Origin: Dipetalonema caudispina
Taxonomy: Eukaryota; Nematoda; Chromadorea; Rhabditida; Onchocercidae
Assembly: GCA_013365325.1 (NCBI GenBank)
Contig: JABVXV010000500.1
Location: 1 to 33,536, forward strand
Direction: 5' to 3'
DNA: 33,536 bases
The position numbers were made by a program, and so were the translations under genes. Numbering within the stretch: position 1 is the first letter of the stretch; every line of letters begins with the position of its first letter. The notes below the pieces were generated by a model. That model was not told where the DNA came from, searched no databases, and saw nothing but the letters and a program-made list of their open reading frames with translations. This document shows, one piece after another, positions 24,355-33,536 of this stretch.

Positions 24355-24790
24355 TTAAAATTCTGTAGCAGTTTTTCATTTTTCTTTCCTTTTTGCAGAG
24401 TTCACCACTAAATATGTAATGGACAATAGCGTAAATAATTCCTAAATTGATTAATTAGTGATTTATGCATTCCATTAGTTTTTTTTCCATTAAAATATTA
24501 CAAAAAATCACTGAATTAATTGAAATAATTTTGCATCAAGTTAAAGTTAAATGTGAAACACAAACTTTATCCTAATTAAAGTTAAATAATAAATATAAAT
24601 TTTACCGTAGTTTTTTTCGCCTTTTCCGCTAGAATTCATTACTAAGTATTTAATACTGAATAACTACCTATCGATAATAAGCTAATTTCTAAATTTATTA
24701 ATTAGTTGATATGTGTGGTATATCAAATAAATTGAAATAATTTTGCATCAAATTAGAATTAAGTGTTTCAGAAATAGCAAATGGCGTTTT
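24355..24790. repeat. Decayed ~235-bp tandem duplication
   Basis: Two copies start near 24359 and 24598. They share a GTAGYAGTTTTT-like start, AGARTTCAYYACTAARTATKTAAT, AATTYCTAAATTKATTAATTAG, and a closing TTGAAATAATTTTGCATCAA found at about 24519 and 24730. Confidence 0.8.
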
Positions 24791-24901
24791 CCGTTGTAGA
24801 CTGTGAAAAGTATATAATGTAAAAAGAAAAGAAAATTTACATAAATATTTCAATTTGATGCATCTAAAAAATTTTCCAAGAAAAATTAAAATATATAATT
24901 A

Positions 24902-24911
24902 AAAATTTCAG
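24902..24911 (+). promoter_or_regulatory. Putative trans-splice acceptor of the small secreted-protein candidate
   Basis: AAAATTTCAG ends 16 nt before the ATG of the candidate gene, with no supportable exon just upstream. This resembles the acceptor-ATG spacing seen at YIF1 and at the PB1 gene. Confidence 0.35.
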
Positions 24912-24927
24912 ACATAAACTATTTCCA

Positions 24928-25906
24928 ATGTTTCTACATTGGCCAATATTTTTGATTGTATTGTTAGGCGATTATGTCCATACCAAGGATATTTACCTAA
25001 CCAATCAATGTACTCATTTCTTGAGCAAAATCTTTATCTGCAAAAAAGCAACCAATGATGAAGTTGTTACTCCTTTGTTAGTTTATCCTGTTAAATTTAA
25101 AATTTTGTTAAGATTTCTTGTTTTTTAAACCGATAATTTTAAATACATATTTGGTAATGATTATGCTATTATTAATTATCATTGAGCAACTCCTATTTTT
25201 GAATTTAAAGTAAGAAAATTTTAAAATTTCGTATAAACGGAGTTTTCAAAAATGCAATTTTTTGATTTTGAATTTTTGTTTAATTGAAATTTGATTCCAA
25301 AGTTCTGACTCCTCCTTTTAAATGTGGAAATTCAATTTTAAATGATGTAAAGGTACATCTTAACAGCGAAATATTAATTGTTTGCTTTGTAGTTTTGTTC
25401 AAACTATCAATCGAAGAGGACAAAATATTGACGAAAAACCAGTACCGAGTAAGCTTAATTTTCAGTTTTACTTTTCACGGTTTAAGAAAAAAAAACTTAA
25501 GAATATAAATGCTTTGTTACTATTAAAAAGTCTTTACCAACAGGTAAATAAAAAAACAACAAAAAAAAGTTGGTATGAAAATTGTCAATAATATAAAATT
25601 CGTTTAAGAAATCGTCAAAGATATCTAATTCTCATATATAAGCTTTCTATCCTTGATTTTATTCTTATTTTTTTGAAAAGAAATTTAATGTTTGTTGCTA
25701 TTTGCAATTTCAGTTAATGCTATTAATTTGATTAGATTGGTTTAAGGCTATTATATTTCCAGTAAAAGTAAATTGTGTCTTTTTTAAAAAATTTTTGTTT
25801 CACTTATTTTTTCTAGCATAAAACTCTTTTAGTTTTGCCAAATCCATGGGTTTCATTATTGACTCGAAAATTTCGACTGAAATGGTCAAATCAGAAGGAA
25901 TATTAA
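24928..25906 (+). CDS. Possible small secreted protein, gene model uncertain
   Basis: I do not recognise this gene. The first frame (24928 to about 25076) starts with a signal-peptide-like MFLHWPIFLIVLLGDYVHT and continues with two cysteines eleven residues apart (QCTHFLS, FICKKATNDE). A weak GTTAGT donor lies at 25077. Further coding-like blocks are one near 25303-25352 containing PPFKCGNSILNDVK, one at 25393-25448 ending at CGA|GTAAGC, one at 25502-25543 ending at CAG|GTAAAT, and a terminal exon 25817-25906 after TTTTTTCTAG (begins HKTLLVLPNPW, stop TAA at 25904). The last two exons join in phase with a reading of the third. The join from the first exon is in phase only when the block at 25303 is skipped, using an acceptor at 25365 or 25392. 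The frame choice in the 25393 block is ambiguous. It may be a real fast-evolving secreted protein or a decaying gene. Confidence 0.35.
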
Positions 25907-26594
25907 TTCATGGATAAAAAAGAAAAAAGAAAAAAGCAGAAAAATCGAAACATTGTTTTTGATATCGAATAATAATTTCAATTCTATGATTGATAATAAT
26001 GGATGAGTGAAAGATTTTATAGAACATAAATTTATTATACTAATATTCCCACCTTGTATTTATTTAAAATTGAGTCGTAAATTTTTTTGTGTCAAATTTA
26101 GAAAAAAAAACTTCAGAATTTGAAGTTCTTTTTTACGCACAATAATTTATAAAATTATCGATGGAAAATAAGTAAATTATTTTCGATATTGTTAAACAAA
26201 ATCGCGACCTACTATTATTATTATTCTTCAATTACTTATCCATTATTCAATTATTTTAAGCAATTCAATTGCTATCGTTATTCCTTTTCCTGCATTTATT
26301 GATGTCACAATTATCACGCCAATTTATAATTTATCCATCATGAATGAATTTATAATTTGTCAAATTAAAACTAATACGTTGCCAATTTTTGAAATAAACA
26401 TAATTTTGCGTTATGTATTTTTAATCATTCTACACACTGAACATTTTCACATCCTTATCGTCACTAATTAAATAATTGACTTGCGCTTCTCCCAAACTAT
26501 TAGTTGCGAGAATTATTTTTAAAAAATGCAAATTTATTCATTACTGTGCCAAATATTCTATAATACTAAACAAATTTAATCATTAAATAACTTA
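25907..26594. other. AT-rich spacer, nothing recognised
   Basis: This would include the 3' flank of the preceding candidate gene. Stops are frequent in all frames and I see no motif, repeat or RNA gene. Confidence 0.5.
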
Positions 26595-26825
26595 CAGTTG
26601 TTAGCATTTTGCAACACCAGTACAGATACAGTTTATGATGGCAAATGTTCTACAGCACCAAGCAAATACAGTTTATGACAACACTCTAGCTTTCGATTAT
26701 CAATATTTTACAGTATCAAATAGCCACAGTTTACGTTGGTAAGTCACGATGAAAATCATATAGTAACAAATATAGCTTACGGTGGCAGCTATACAGTATC
26801 AAATAGATATAGCTAACATAACTCC
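26595..26825. repeat. Degenerate ~50-bp tandem repeat (TACAGYAYCAA ... ACAGTTTAYG)
   Basis: About five units pair a TACAGTATCAAATA-like box (26593, 26652, 26711, 26760 and 26792) with an ATACAGTTTATGATGGCA-like box. They are spaced about 30-60 bp and strongly diverged. Confidence 0.65.
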
Positions 26826-28800
26826 TTATTCCTTATTATTCCATTCGATCGTTTCTTTTTTTCAGCCATTCAATATATCATACAATATGATACATCGGTT
26901 ATTCAGATTCATATTATATGCCAATTTCATTCCTTCACTCTTCGATGTTATTTTATAATTTGACATTAATTAGCAAACTGATTAACATCTGATTTATTAG
27001 TAAGCTTATGAACTAACAATTCATTCCTCACTCGAAAGATTATTTTATAGTAATCTTCATTAGATAATGACTTAATAACCTAACAACTGAATTTTAGATT
27101 ATAAGCAATTGTTTAAATATTCAGTACTGTTATAAATAATGCTACAGAATGAAATGAGCTGAAAACAGATTATTTTTAATTATTTCCTCTTGAAATACTG
27201 CTATTAAAAAAGCAGTACTGCAACTGCAAAACCTTACAAAGTTTAGTATTAATAATCCAATTATTCAGGATTAGTCCTTACATTTAAGTAACATGTACAA
27301 TGATTAGTTTACTAATTAGATTATAATAACTGACGAATATCATTTTAATAGCTCTTGATATTTTCCAATTCGATGTGTTCGAGAAATCAGATTATTAAAA
27401 CACTAGTATACATTTTTTTCGTGTTTTTACTGATTTATCATACTTGTGATGATAGAGGCTTAATCACTCCATTCAATGATGAAATGTCTTACAGATCATT
27501 TTAAATGTTATTCAAATTTCTGAATAATATTAAACTTTGTCAAAATAAGTACAGCTCATACGAGGATCTATGAACGGAAAAGCAGCAGGACAAAAGAAAA
27601 ATGAATTGTTATATGATTCTTTCTTCTAAATTATTGTAAACATCTAAATACATATTTATTTATTGTAATATGTTCCTGTTATGAATTTATAGCCAAAACA
27701 ACATGCAGAATTCACTGATTATAATTTGATATGGCAACAACTGTTACAATAAAAGGAAAATTAAAATCAATAAAATTAATTAGTTAGTTCAAAATTATTT
27801 GAGTTGAATTGGTTGTATTTCGAAACCGCAACAACATTATCAATTTATGCATTTCATATACTATTTTTTCGTCTAAAATTTGATTACGATATTTGTCAGA
27901 ATTTGTATGTGAAAATGAACTTTCGAAAATACTAAAGTGCATTATATTAAAGAATTTCTAACTAACTTTTTAACTCAATAGGTGTAAGTTCAGGTTTGCT
28001 TTTTTAGCACTATCAGTGATGCATTTCTCAGATTTTAATTTTCCTTTTAAATTCTAATTACAAGCTTGAAATGCTTAGGTAAAGTAAATTGTATATTAAT
28101 GAATGGTCAATTAAAATAAAACTATTTCTCTTTTTTTCAGCAGTACCTTATCGGAATTCTACACTACAATGCAGAATTTTATTTTCATACACTAAAATAA
28201 AAATGCTCTCAATCAATGGAACAATCTGAGCTAACGGTAATTCTCAATTTATCTCTAACAATCCTTATCATCTTTATCATTTCTCCAACAATACCATCTC
28301 TCTTAATTAGATTATTATTATGAATTATCCGACAAACTTTTCTCTCATTTCTTTTTCCTACACCTTATAACAAGCTTAAAAGTTCTCAGACCACTGTAAT
28401 TATTTGATTACTTTATAATTTTAATACAAATACGTTGTTCACATTTGTGTCAGCTTAGTGTATTAACATATATTCTTTAAATTATTAGAAAAGATGACAT
28501 ATTTTAAGATCGCTAGCCATGTTTAGTAAAAAAAACTGAATTTTAAACTTTTTTTTTCAAATGCTTCATTATTAAAAATAAAATTTATAAAAGTTTTCAA
28601 TTCTCGCAATATTATCATATTGATGAATACACAGTTCTAGCTTCTATCAATGAAAATGAGAATGATTCTGTGAAAATTAACGTCGATCTCTTTCTGTCTC
28701 AAATAAAAATTTCCAAAATGAAAATTTCCAGCATTTTTTAATTCATAATATATCTTAAATGCTTGCTAGACAAATTAAACAGATTAAGGAGTTTCCGGAA
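26826..28800. other. AT-rich spacer with only isolated coding-like fragments
   Basis: No gene is supportable. Two short stretches look mildly coding on the plus strand: 27555-27629 (24 codons after a CAG, ending TAA) and 28141-28236 (after a good TTTTTTTCAG acceptor, before GTAATT). Neither can be linked to other exons. Confidence 0.45.
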
Positions 28801-29090
28801 AAATTTGCGTGCTGACGCATCGGACAGAAGCGCCTATAGCAAAGGTTCATATTAAGTAAAAAACATTTTAAATGACCAAGATTTGAAACTTTTTTCGTTG
28901 TCATTTGGAATGCATTTCTTGTGCTGCATTAGAAACATTTCAAACAAATTTGCATGCTGTCCTATGGCAATGGAAAAAGGCGCCTGTAACGAAGACGCAT
29001 ATAAAATATAAATATTTTAAACCATTTAAACTTAAAATTTTTTCCTTTCATCCTATCACTTGGAAGATATTTCTTGTACTATCTTAAAAT
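28801..29090. repeat. Diverged ~145-bp tandem duplication with GC-richer core
   Basis: Copies start at 28801 (AAATTTGCGTGCTG) and 28946 (AAATTTGCATGCTG). In both, a GCGCCTRTARC box follows, then an ACATTTTAAA or ATATTTTAAA stretch, a TTTTTTC(G/C)TT segment, TCATTTGGAATGCATTTCTTG or TCACTTGGAAGATATTTCTTG, and TRCTRYATTAGAA or TACTATCTTAAAA. Confidence 0.75.
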
Positions 29091-30165
29091 AATAAAACTT
29101 TTAAACGCTTTTTCTTAGAAATCTATTGATGATGGATGCAAGCAGTACGCTCTATGAAGAAGCATTAGAATGTTTACTTTTCGAACAAATTTGTTAAATT
29201 TAATTTTGACAGTTTTGTTGCAAGAAATTTAATATCAATATGCCAAATGCAAGGATGTAAAATATAAATCAATGCTTTCACAGGAATCACTATAAATGAA
29301 ATCGAGGAATTTTCGAAATATTCTAAATTATTCGACCAAAAAATCGTGTCGTTTTTTGGATGACAATAATTTGCAATGTTTCATAGGTTACCTGTATTCT
29401 GAAATGACACATATCAAATAATTTATTTTACTTATAAAAGTGGTACACTTTGCTCATCTTTTCACATTTAAATAATATTGAAATAGTGTATGACACATTT
29501 AATTAATTCACATTTGAACAATTGTTAACCACCTTTTGTATTTTATACTCGAATTGTTTCTTTAATTAATTTATTTCATATGAAAATAATCATGATCGTT
29601 TTTTATAACTATTTATTCACCCTTATTTCTTTTTCTTCATTTTCTCACTAACACTCCATTGTTAACGATTCATTACGTGGGTTTAATATTCTGAAAAAGT
29701 TGCACAACCAATCATTTCTTTCAGCATCCGCACATTTTTATTTCTGATAAAACAAACAGTTGTTTAAAAATGTTGAAATATCAATTTAATCTTTTCATGG
29801 GAATATACTCCAAATATATATGTAATAAATAATGCATTAATTAAGAGCACGTTGTTTTTTTTTCTCTTTTGAAATAATAAAATTAACAAAATGACACTCA
29901 CAAAAGCGCATATGTCAGGGTATATGTGCATATATGTATGGAAAAAAAGTTATCTATTTTCAAAAATTAAGGTTTAATTAAAGATGGGTATTAAATTAAA
30001 TTAATTACTTATAAAAAAGAAGTGGCAATTAAAAGATCATGCAAAAATAAAAAGATAAAGCTATTTAAAAATGCTTTACAGATTAAAGTTCGAGCGATAA
30101 TTTTAAATCTTGTGAAAATCTATCCAGCAAATACACCGTGATAGTTTTTTTTCTTTTTTTCATAG
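29091..30165. other. AT-rich spacer upstream of the exon pair at 30166
   Basis: No firm feature is visible. A 22-codon frame starts at 29129 (ATG ATG GAT GCA) 11 nt after a TTTTTCTTAG acceptor-like sequence. It could be the first exon of the gene ending at 30367, but its only donor in phase is the weak GTTAAA. Confidence 0.4.
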
Positions 30166-30367
30166 CTATTGTCATCTCACAGCGATTTTCATCAGGAAAC
30201 TGTATTTTAGATACAGTAATCTCACGATACGGTCGTACGCAATATATTATCAATAATTGTCAAAAAACAATGGTATAATCATCGTTCTTTTTCTTTTTTT
30301 CTTGATTTCTTATAATTTTGAAATTTTACTGCAGCCAGCGGAATACCACACCTCTTTGTTCGCATAA
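30166..30367 (+). CDS. Two coding-like exons, 3' end of an unrecognised gene
   Basis: The block 30166-30272 follows a long pyrimidine tract ending TTTCATAG. It stays open for 35 codons after a two-base partial codon (reads IVISQRFSSGNCILD near its start, with cysteines at about the 13th and 30th positions). It ends at ATG|GTATAA in phase 0. The next acceptor (TTTTACTGCAG) opens a phase-0 exon at 30335 reading PAEYHTSLFA and then TAA at 30365-30367. Base composition is visibly less AT-rich than the surroundings. No 5' exon, domain or homologue could be identified, so it may be a small secreted peptide gene, a pseudogene remnant or chance. Confidence 0.35.
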
Positions 30368-30631
30368 TAATCAAGCGAATTATATTCCACACTGTTACCA
30401 TTGATTGCAAGACTGATAAAATTGTAATCTTCGAAAGTGGCTGAGTAAATTGTTAGTTTTGTTCAAAAAAAATCTTTGAAAGCTTTAATTCGCATCTAAA
30501 TAATGGTTTTGAAATTTTATCAAAATAAAAATATGTAAATGTAAGTAAGGAAGCAATTTTTTGAATAATCGCAGACCAGAGAGCAAAGCAAATCTATATA
30601 TTTGTATAGTTTAAAATTTTCAGCTTGCATT

Positions 30632-30805
30632 TTAAGCTTCGTAGAAATTTCCAGTAGAAGTGAAGCAAAATAATAAAATAGACGCAATCAATAAATTGAA
30701 GAGAAGGGAAAGAAATTTACTGAATTTGTTTTTTGGATCATGAATCAAACAAATCACATTTCTAATCATTAAAAGCGAAAGGAAAAAGAAAAGGAAGTTT
30801 TTCAT
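30632..30805 (-). CDS. Possible 57-residue hydrophobic small ORF downstream of the PB1 gene
   Basis: An ATG at 30805 opens 57 codons ending TAA at 30632. It begins with a signal-anchor-like MKNFLFFFLSLLMIRNVICL and has a second hydrophobic stretch (FLSLLFNLLIASILLFCF). It lies about 100 nt past the PB1-gene stop on the same strand, so it may simply be 3' UTR; AT-rich DNA easily yields Phe/Leu-rich frames. Confidence 0.2.
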   Translation of the reverse strand: MKNFLFFFLSLLMIRNVICLIHDPKNKFSKFLSLLFNLLIASILLFCFTSTGNFYEA

Positions 30806-30903
30806 ATTATGCTTTCTATTATATTTCCTATCCTTGTTAAGGGTCTTTTTATAATACGTGATATTATAAAAGTAAAAGTAATTCAAAAAATGAATAAATA
30901 TAA

Positions 30904-32942
30904 TTAAAAGATCGTATTCCACCACGAGGTATACTTTGGACGATGATTTTTACCACCTAAACCTAAAGTCAAACATTTTGGTCCACAATGCCAACTTCGG
31001 TGATGCCCATCAAATGGAAACGGTGAACATAAAAAGCTATGCATCATTGATGACTGTGGTGGATAACCATAAATTAATGATTGTCCATAACGTCCACTAC
31101 CGGTACCGGTACTAATGGCAGTGTCATAATGAGCGCAAACACAACCGAAACTGGATGATGGTACCTGAAATAATAATTTCAATTAAATTCCATTTATTTT
31201 TCTTTTGTATTAAACAATATTTCACGAATATAGGCAATAATCTTTCGTAGTAAACAATATCTTGCCTAAATTTTATTAAAAATTATTTACTTTTTTCCCA
31301 TCATAATAAATATTTATGCGAATAATTTTTTATTGTAAAAGATACTTTACATAAATTTTTGAAAAATTACTTATTTCCAATCGTAACGAATATTTGCGAG
31401 GAATGATTTTTATTTCATAGAAAATAAGGTATTAAAAATTTTTAAAAAAATAATATTAATTTTCTCAACCGTAAAGGACATTGTATTTAAACAAAATTTA
31501 ATTTCTTTTGCTTTTTTCTAAATTTCATTTCATTTAAGCGAATTTTCTCAACTTCTTTTTTGATTTTGAAATATTTTTTACAATAAGAACAGATTCTTTA
31601 ATGCATTATAAATCATCTTTTATATTAGGAAGTGGTACTTTAATGCACTGTCATTTGTTAACTTAATAAAATTTTAATATAAAAAAACCATTACAAATTT
31701 CCAAGTTTTTTCCATAAAAAAGCTTTTCTCAACGTAAATTTAGTTTATCACAATTAGAACGAAAAAATATATACGCGTGAAAGCGACGTAAATCCCCATT
31801 GAGGTAACGAACGATAAGAATTATGAATTTGTAGCATTGTATCTTTTTGACTTTCCCGATACGATGGTGGAGGTTCACGTAAGCAACTAGTCGATCGTGG
31901 AGGTAATCGTTTTAGACGAGCATTATCCTGAAAATAAAATAATCAACAATTTTTTTTCATAATTGGTTATCGTAATTTTTTTTTAGTTACTACAAAACAA
32001 AACTGGAAGCAAAACTGAACAAGAATATTATATTAATGGCAAATATTTAAATTAGTAATATAATGTGAAAATTCCTAGCAGAAGTATATATTTATTTAAA
32101 TTAGTCAAGTAAATATTTTAATAAATTATTTGAGAAGATTGATAAATAAACTTACAAGTGGGATGGAATGTGGTCGAAATGAATGTGCATGCAAACATCT
32201 TCGTATTGTATACATTTTTAGATTTCGTTTGCCAAGAAGTATAAGTTGGCGGAATTCGCTATCCGTTGCCACAATACACTTTAAATTCAAATTAATTTCA
32301 CGGAGTCACATAAAAACAATTTAATTTTGGTACGAAAAGAATAAGAAATGATCATGATTAATCGATGGATAACATCTGTACCCCATTTAGATAGGTTAAA
32401 TTTAAAGTTAAAAAATCTAATAACTTCTCGAATTTCAAATTCGAAACACATTTACATAATATAACCCATTATCTGTTGTTGAATATGAAGAAGAAATAGA
32501 AAAAAGTAATAAGATCACCTCACTACCATATTTATCATAACTTGCTAATACATCATTAAAATCTGGTAGTTGTCGATGAATCTTTCGTAATAAAATCTAA
32601 AACAAAATAAGTAAATCGCTCTGAAATAAAACCTATAAATTTTTCTGTTGAAAAATTTAAGTTAAAAGGGACAGCAAAAAAGCCAAATGGGAAAACAATG
32701 ATTAAAAATTGAGAGGAGTGATTTATGACTAATATTTGAATTATTGTAATTGCTGAAATTAATGATTACACATTTTCATTAATTTCAAGTTAAACATTAT
32801 TGGATAATTCGAGATTTTGCTCAGTAAATGAACTTATTTCAAAAGCATCATCCTGTGCCAGTTCTTGTTTTGTAAGAATAAATTTGTATTTGTGGCCATG
32901 ATGATTCCATTTCACCTTCAAATCGCCCCCATTGTGTTTCAT
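30904..32942 (-). CDS. PB1-domain protein with PPxY motif and Cys/Gly-rich C-terminus
   Basis: Five exons in reading order are 32942-32796, 32596-32519, 32278-32156, 31927-31775 and 31164-30904, all phase 0, for 253 residues. Residues 7-101 read as a PB1 interaction domain: a basic first strand (DLKVKW), a second strand (HKYKFIL), a helix (LLRKIHRQLP at 51-60), then the acidic OPCA-like loop SYDKYGSE at 68-75 followed by IVATDSEFRQLI, and a last strand LKMYTIR at 95-101. PB1 domains pair through the basic strand and the acidic loop and act as scaffolds in kinase, polarity or autophagy signalling. PPSY at 136-139 is a PPxY motif that WW-domain proteins such as NEDD4-type ligases bind. The last exon is Gly, Ser, His and Cys-rich (Cys at 175, 177, 213, 227 and 231). 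The exon 1 donor (AAT|GTTTAA) is weak and adds about 14 residues inside the domain. The other donors are GTGATC, GTAAGT and GTATAT. No kinase or other catalytic domain follows. I cannot name an orthologue. Confidence 0.68.
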
Positions 32943-32950
32943 TTCGTTCA

Positions 32951-32958
32951 CTAAACAA
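32951..32958 (-). promoter_or_regulatory. Putative trans-splice acceptor of the PB1 gene
   Basis: Minus-strand TTGTTTAG ends 8 nt before the PB1-gene ATG. The frame carrying the domain has no better upstream Met or exon, so a spliced-leader acceptor giving an 8-nt 5' UTR is plausible. Confidence 0.4.
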
Positions 32959-33084
32959 GATATAATGCAGGAAAAATGAGTTTGATTTTAACATTTCAAC
33001 AAATGTAGTAATAATAATACAGTAAGACAGCATCATTTAGGTTATATGATAAACTAACGCTAGACATTCTCTTCATCTAACGAA

Positions 33085-33245
33085 CCGTATTGTTACCGTG
33101 TCCAGTCAGAAGTCAGTGAAAATATTGTGTTATTTAACCGTATTTAGTCATTAATCAGCATATACGAGAACTCATAGAGATTATTGTAATAAAGGATACT
33201 GTGCTATTTTACCGTATACAGTTATACAATGGTCATACGTTACTC
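33085..33245. repeat. Degenerate ~75-bp repeat upstream of the PB1 gene
   Basis: ATATTGTGTTATTTAACCGT at 33122 recurs as ATACTGTGCTATTTTACCGT at 33197. Both are followed by ATWYAGTYAT and a CATAYACG-like end. A weaker partial copy (CGTATTGTTACCGT) lies at 33085. Confidence 0.6.
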
Positions 33246-33299
33246 ACTACTCTGTCGTCAAATAATATGCTCAAATGTGAAAAAAAGATTAGCAAATAA

Positions 33300-33424
33300 A
33301 GCAATAATAATAATAACAGCACTAACGATAATAATAGCAATAATAAAAATAATGAACTATAATGGCAACAAGAACAATGAAAAGTAGTATTAACAATGAT
33401 AATGATAATAAGAACAATAATAAC
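33300..33424. repeat. Impure AAT/AAC/AGC triplet tract
   Basis: The stretch is mostly AAT triplets with AAC, AGC, GAT and other substitutions, a decayed flank of the pure array to its right. Confidence 0.8.
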
Positions 33425-33522
<98 letters not shown>

Positions 33523-33536
33523 TAATAATAATAATA
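33425..33536. repeat. (TAA)n trinucleotide microsatellite at the right edge
   Basis: About 31 uninterrupted AAT/TAA units run to 33519, followed by one C interruption and more units to the last base. Read on the minus strand it is (TTA)n, which produces a spurious poly-Leu frame. The window ends inside it. Confidence 0.97.

Noticed and set aside
27555..27629. 24 open codons after a CAG, containing MNGKAAGQKKNELL
   Set aside because: The composition looks coding, but the acceptor lacks a pyrimidine tract and no in-phase upstream exon was found, so it is left unannotated.
28141..28236. Exon-like block between TTTTTTTCAG and GTAATT
   Set aside because: Two frames close within the block and the third closes at TGA just before the donor. 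It could be a UTR exon but nothing links it to a gene.
29129..29197. 22-codon frame starting ATG ATG GAT GCA
   Set aside because: Too short alone. A join to 30166 is in phase but needs a weak GTTAAA donor and a 1-kb intron, so it is only mentioned as a possibility.
32130..32324. 64-codon plus-strand frame
   Set aside because: It is the antisense of the third PB1-gene exon, which is better supported by in-phase splice sites on the minus strand.
33322..33522. Open frame encoding a run of leucines on the minus strand
   Set aside because: It is the (TAA)n microsatellite read as (TTA)n, with no gene structure around it.

Overview
The window is a very AT-rich stretch of a nuclear animal genome, most likely a nematode. 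Genes are split into short exons (about 75-260 nt) by AT-rich introns. The 3' splice sites are mostly nematode-like (TTTTCAG, TTTTAG), often after long T runs, and the donors are GTAAGT or GTATGT types. Several genes have an isolated acceptor a few bases before the ATG, as expected for spliced-leader trans-splicing. Reeler and ShKT domains also suit an invertebrate. Intron sizes and base composition would fit a spirurid or filarial-type worm better than a Caenorhabditis-type one, but that is inference. Both ends of the window are (TAA)n arrays, so it may be a contig broken at microsatellites.

Layout. At 1-1564 (+) lies the 3' part of a Reeler-domain gene; its 5' exons are outside the window. 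At 2809-6360 (+) is a six-exon gene for a secreted Q/P-rich protein ending in a six-cysteine ShKT domain. At 8451-10661 (-) is a complete six-exon 1-acylglycerol-3-phosphate acyltransferase (AGPAT/PlsC family). At 12359-15301 (-) is a complete nine-exon YIF1 gene for an ER-Golgi trafficking membrane protein, with a 26-bp minisatellite about 0.3 kb upstream of its start. From 15.9 to 24.9 kb no gene can be supported; this stretch holds homopolymer runs and several decayed tandem duplications. At 24928-25906 (+) there may be a small secreted-protein gene whose internal exons I cannot resolve. From 26 to 30 kb there is AT-rich DNA with two more decayed duplications. At 30166-30367 (+) there are two coding-like exons that look like the 3' end of an unknown gene. 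At 30904-32942 (-) is a five-exon gene whose product I read as an N-terminal PB1 domain, a PPxY motif and a Cys/Gly-rich tail.

The genes do not form a pathway. The acyltransferase (phosphatidic acid synthesis in the ER) and YIF1 (ER-Golgi transport) are in the same orientation but 1.7 kb apart. No mobile element, rRNA, tRNA or CRISPR array could be supported. A recurring theme is that introns and intergenic DNA are built from old, diverged local tandem duplications with units of about 45-230 bp.
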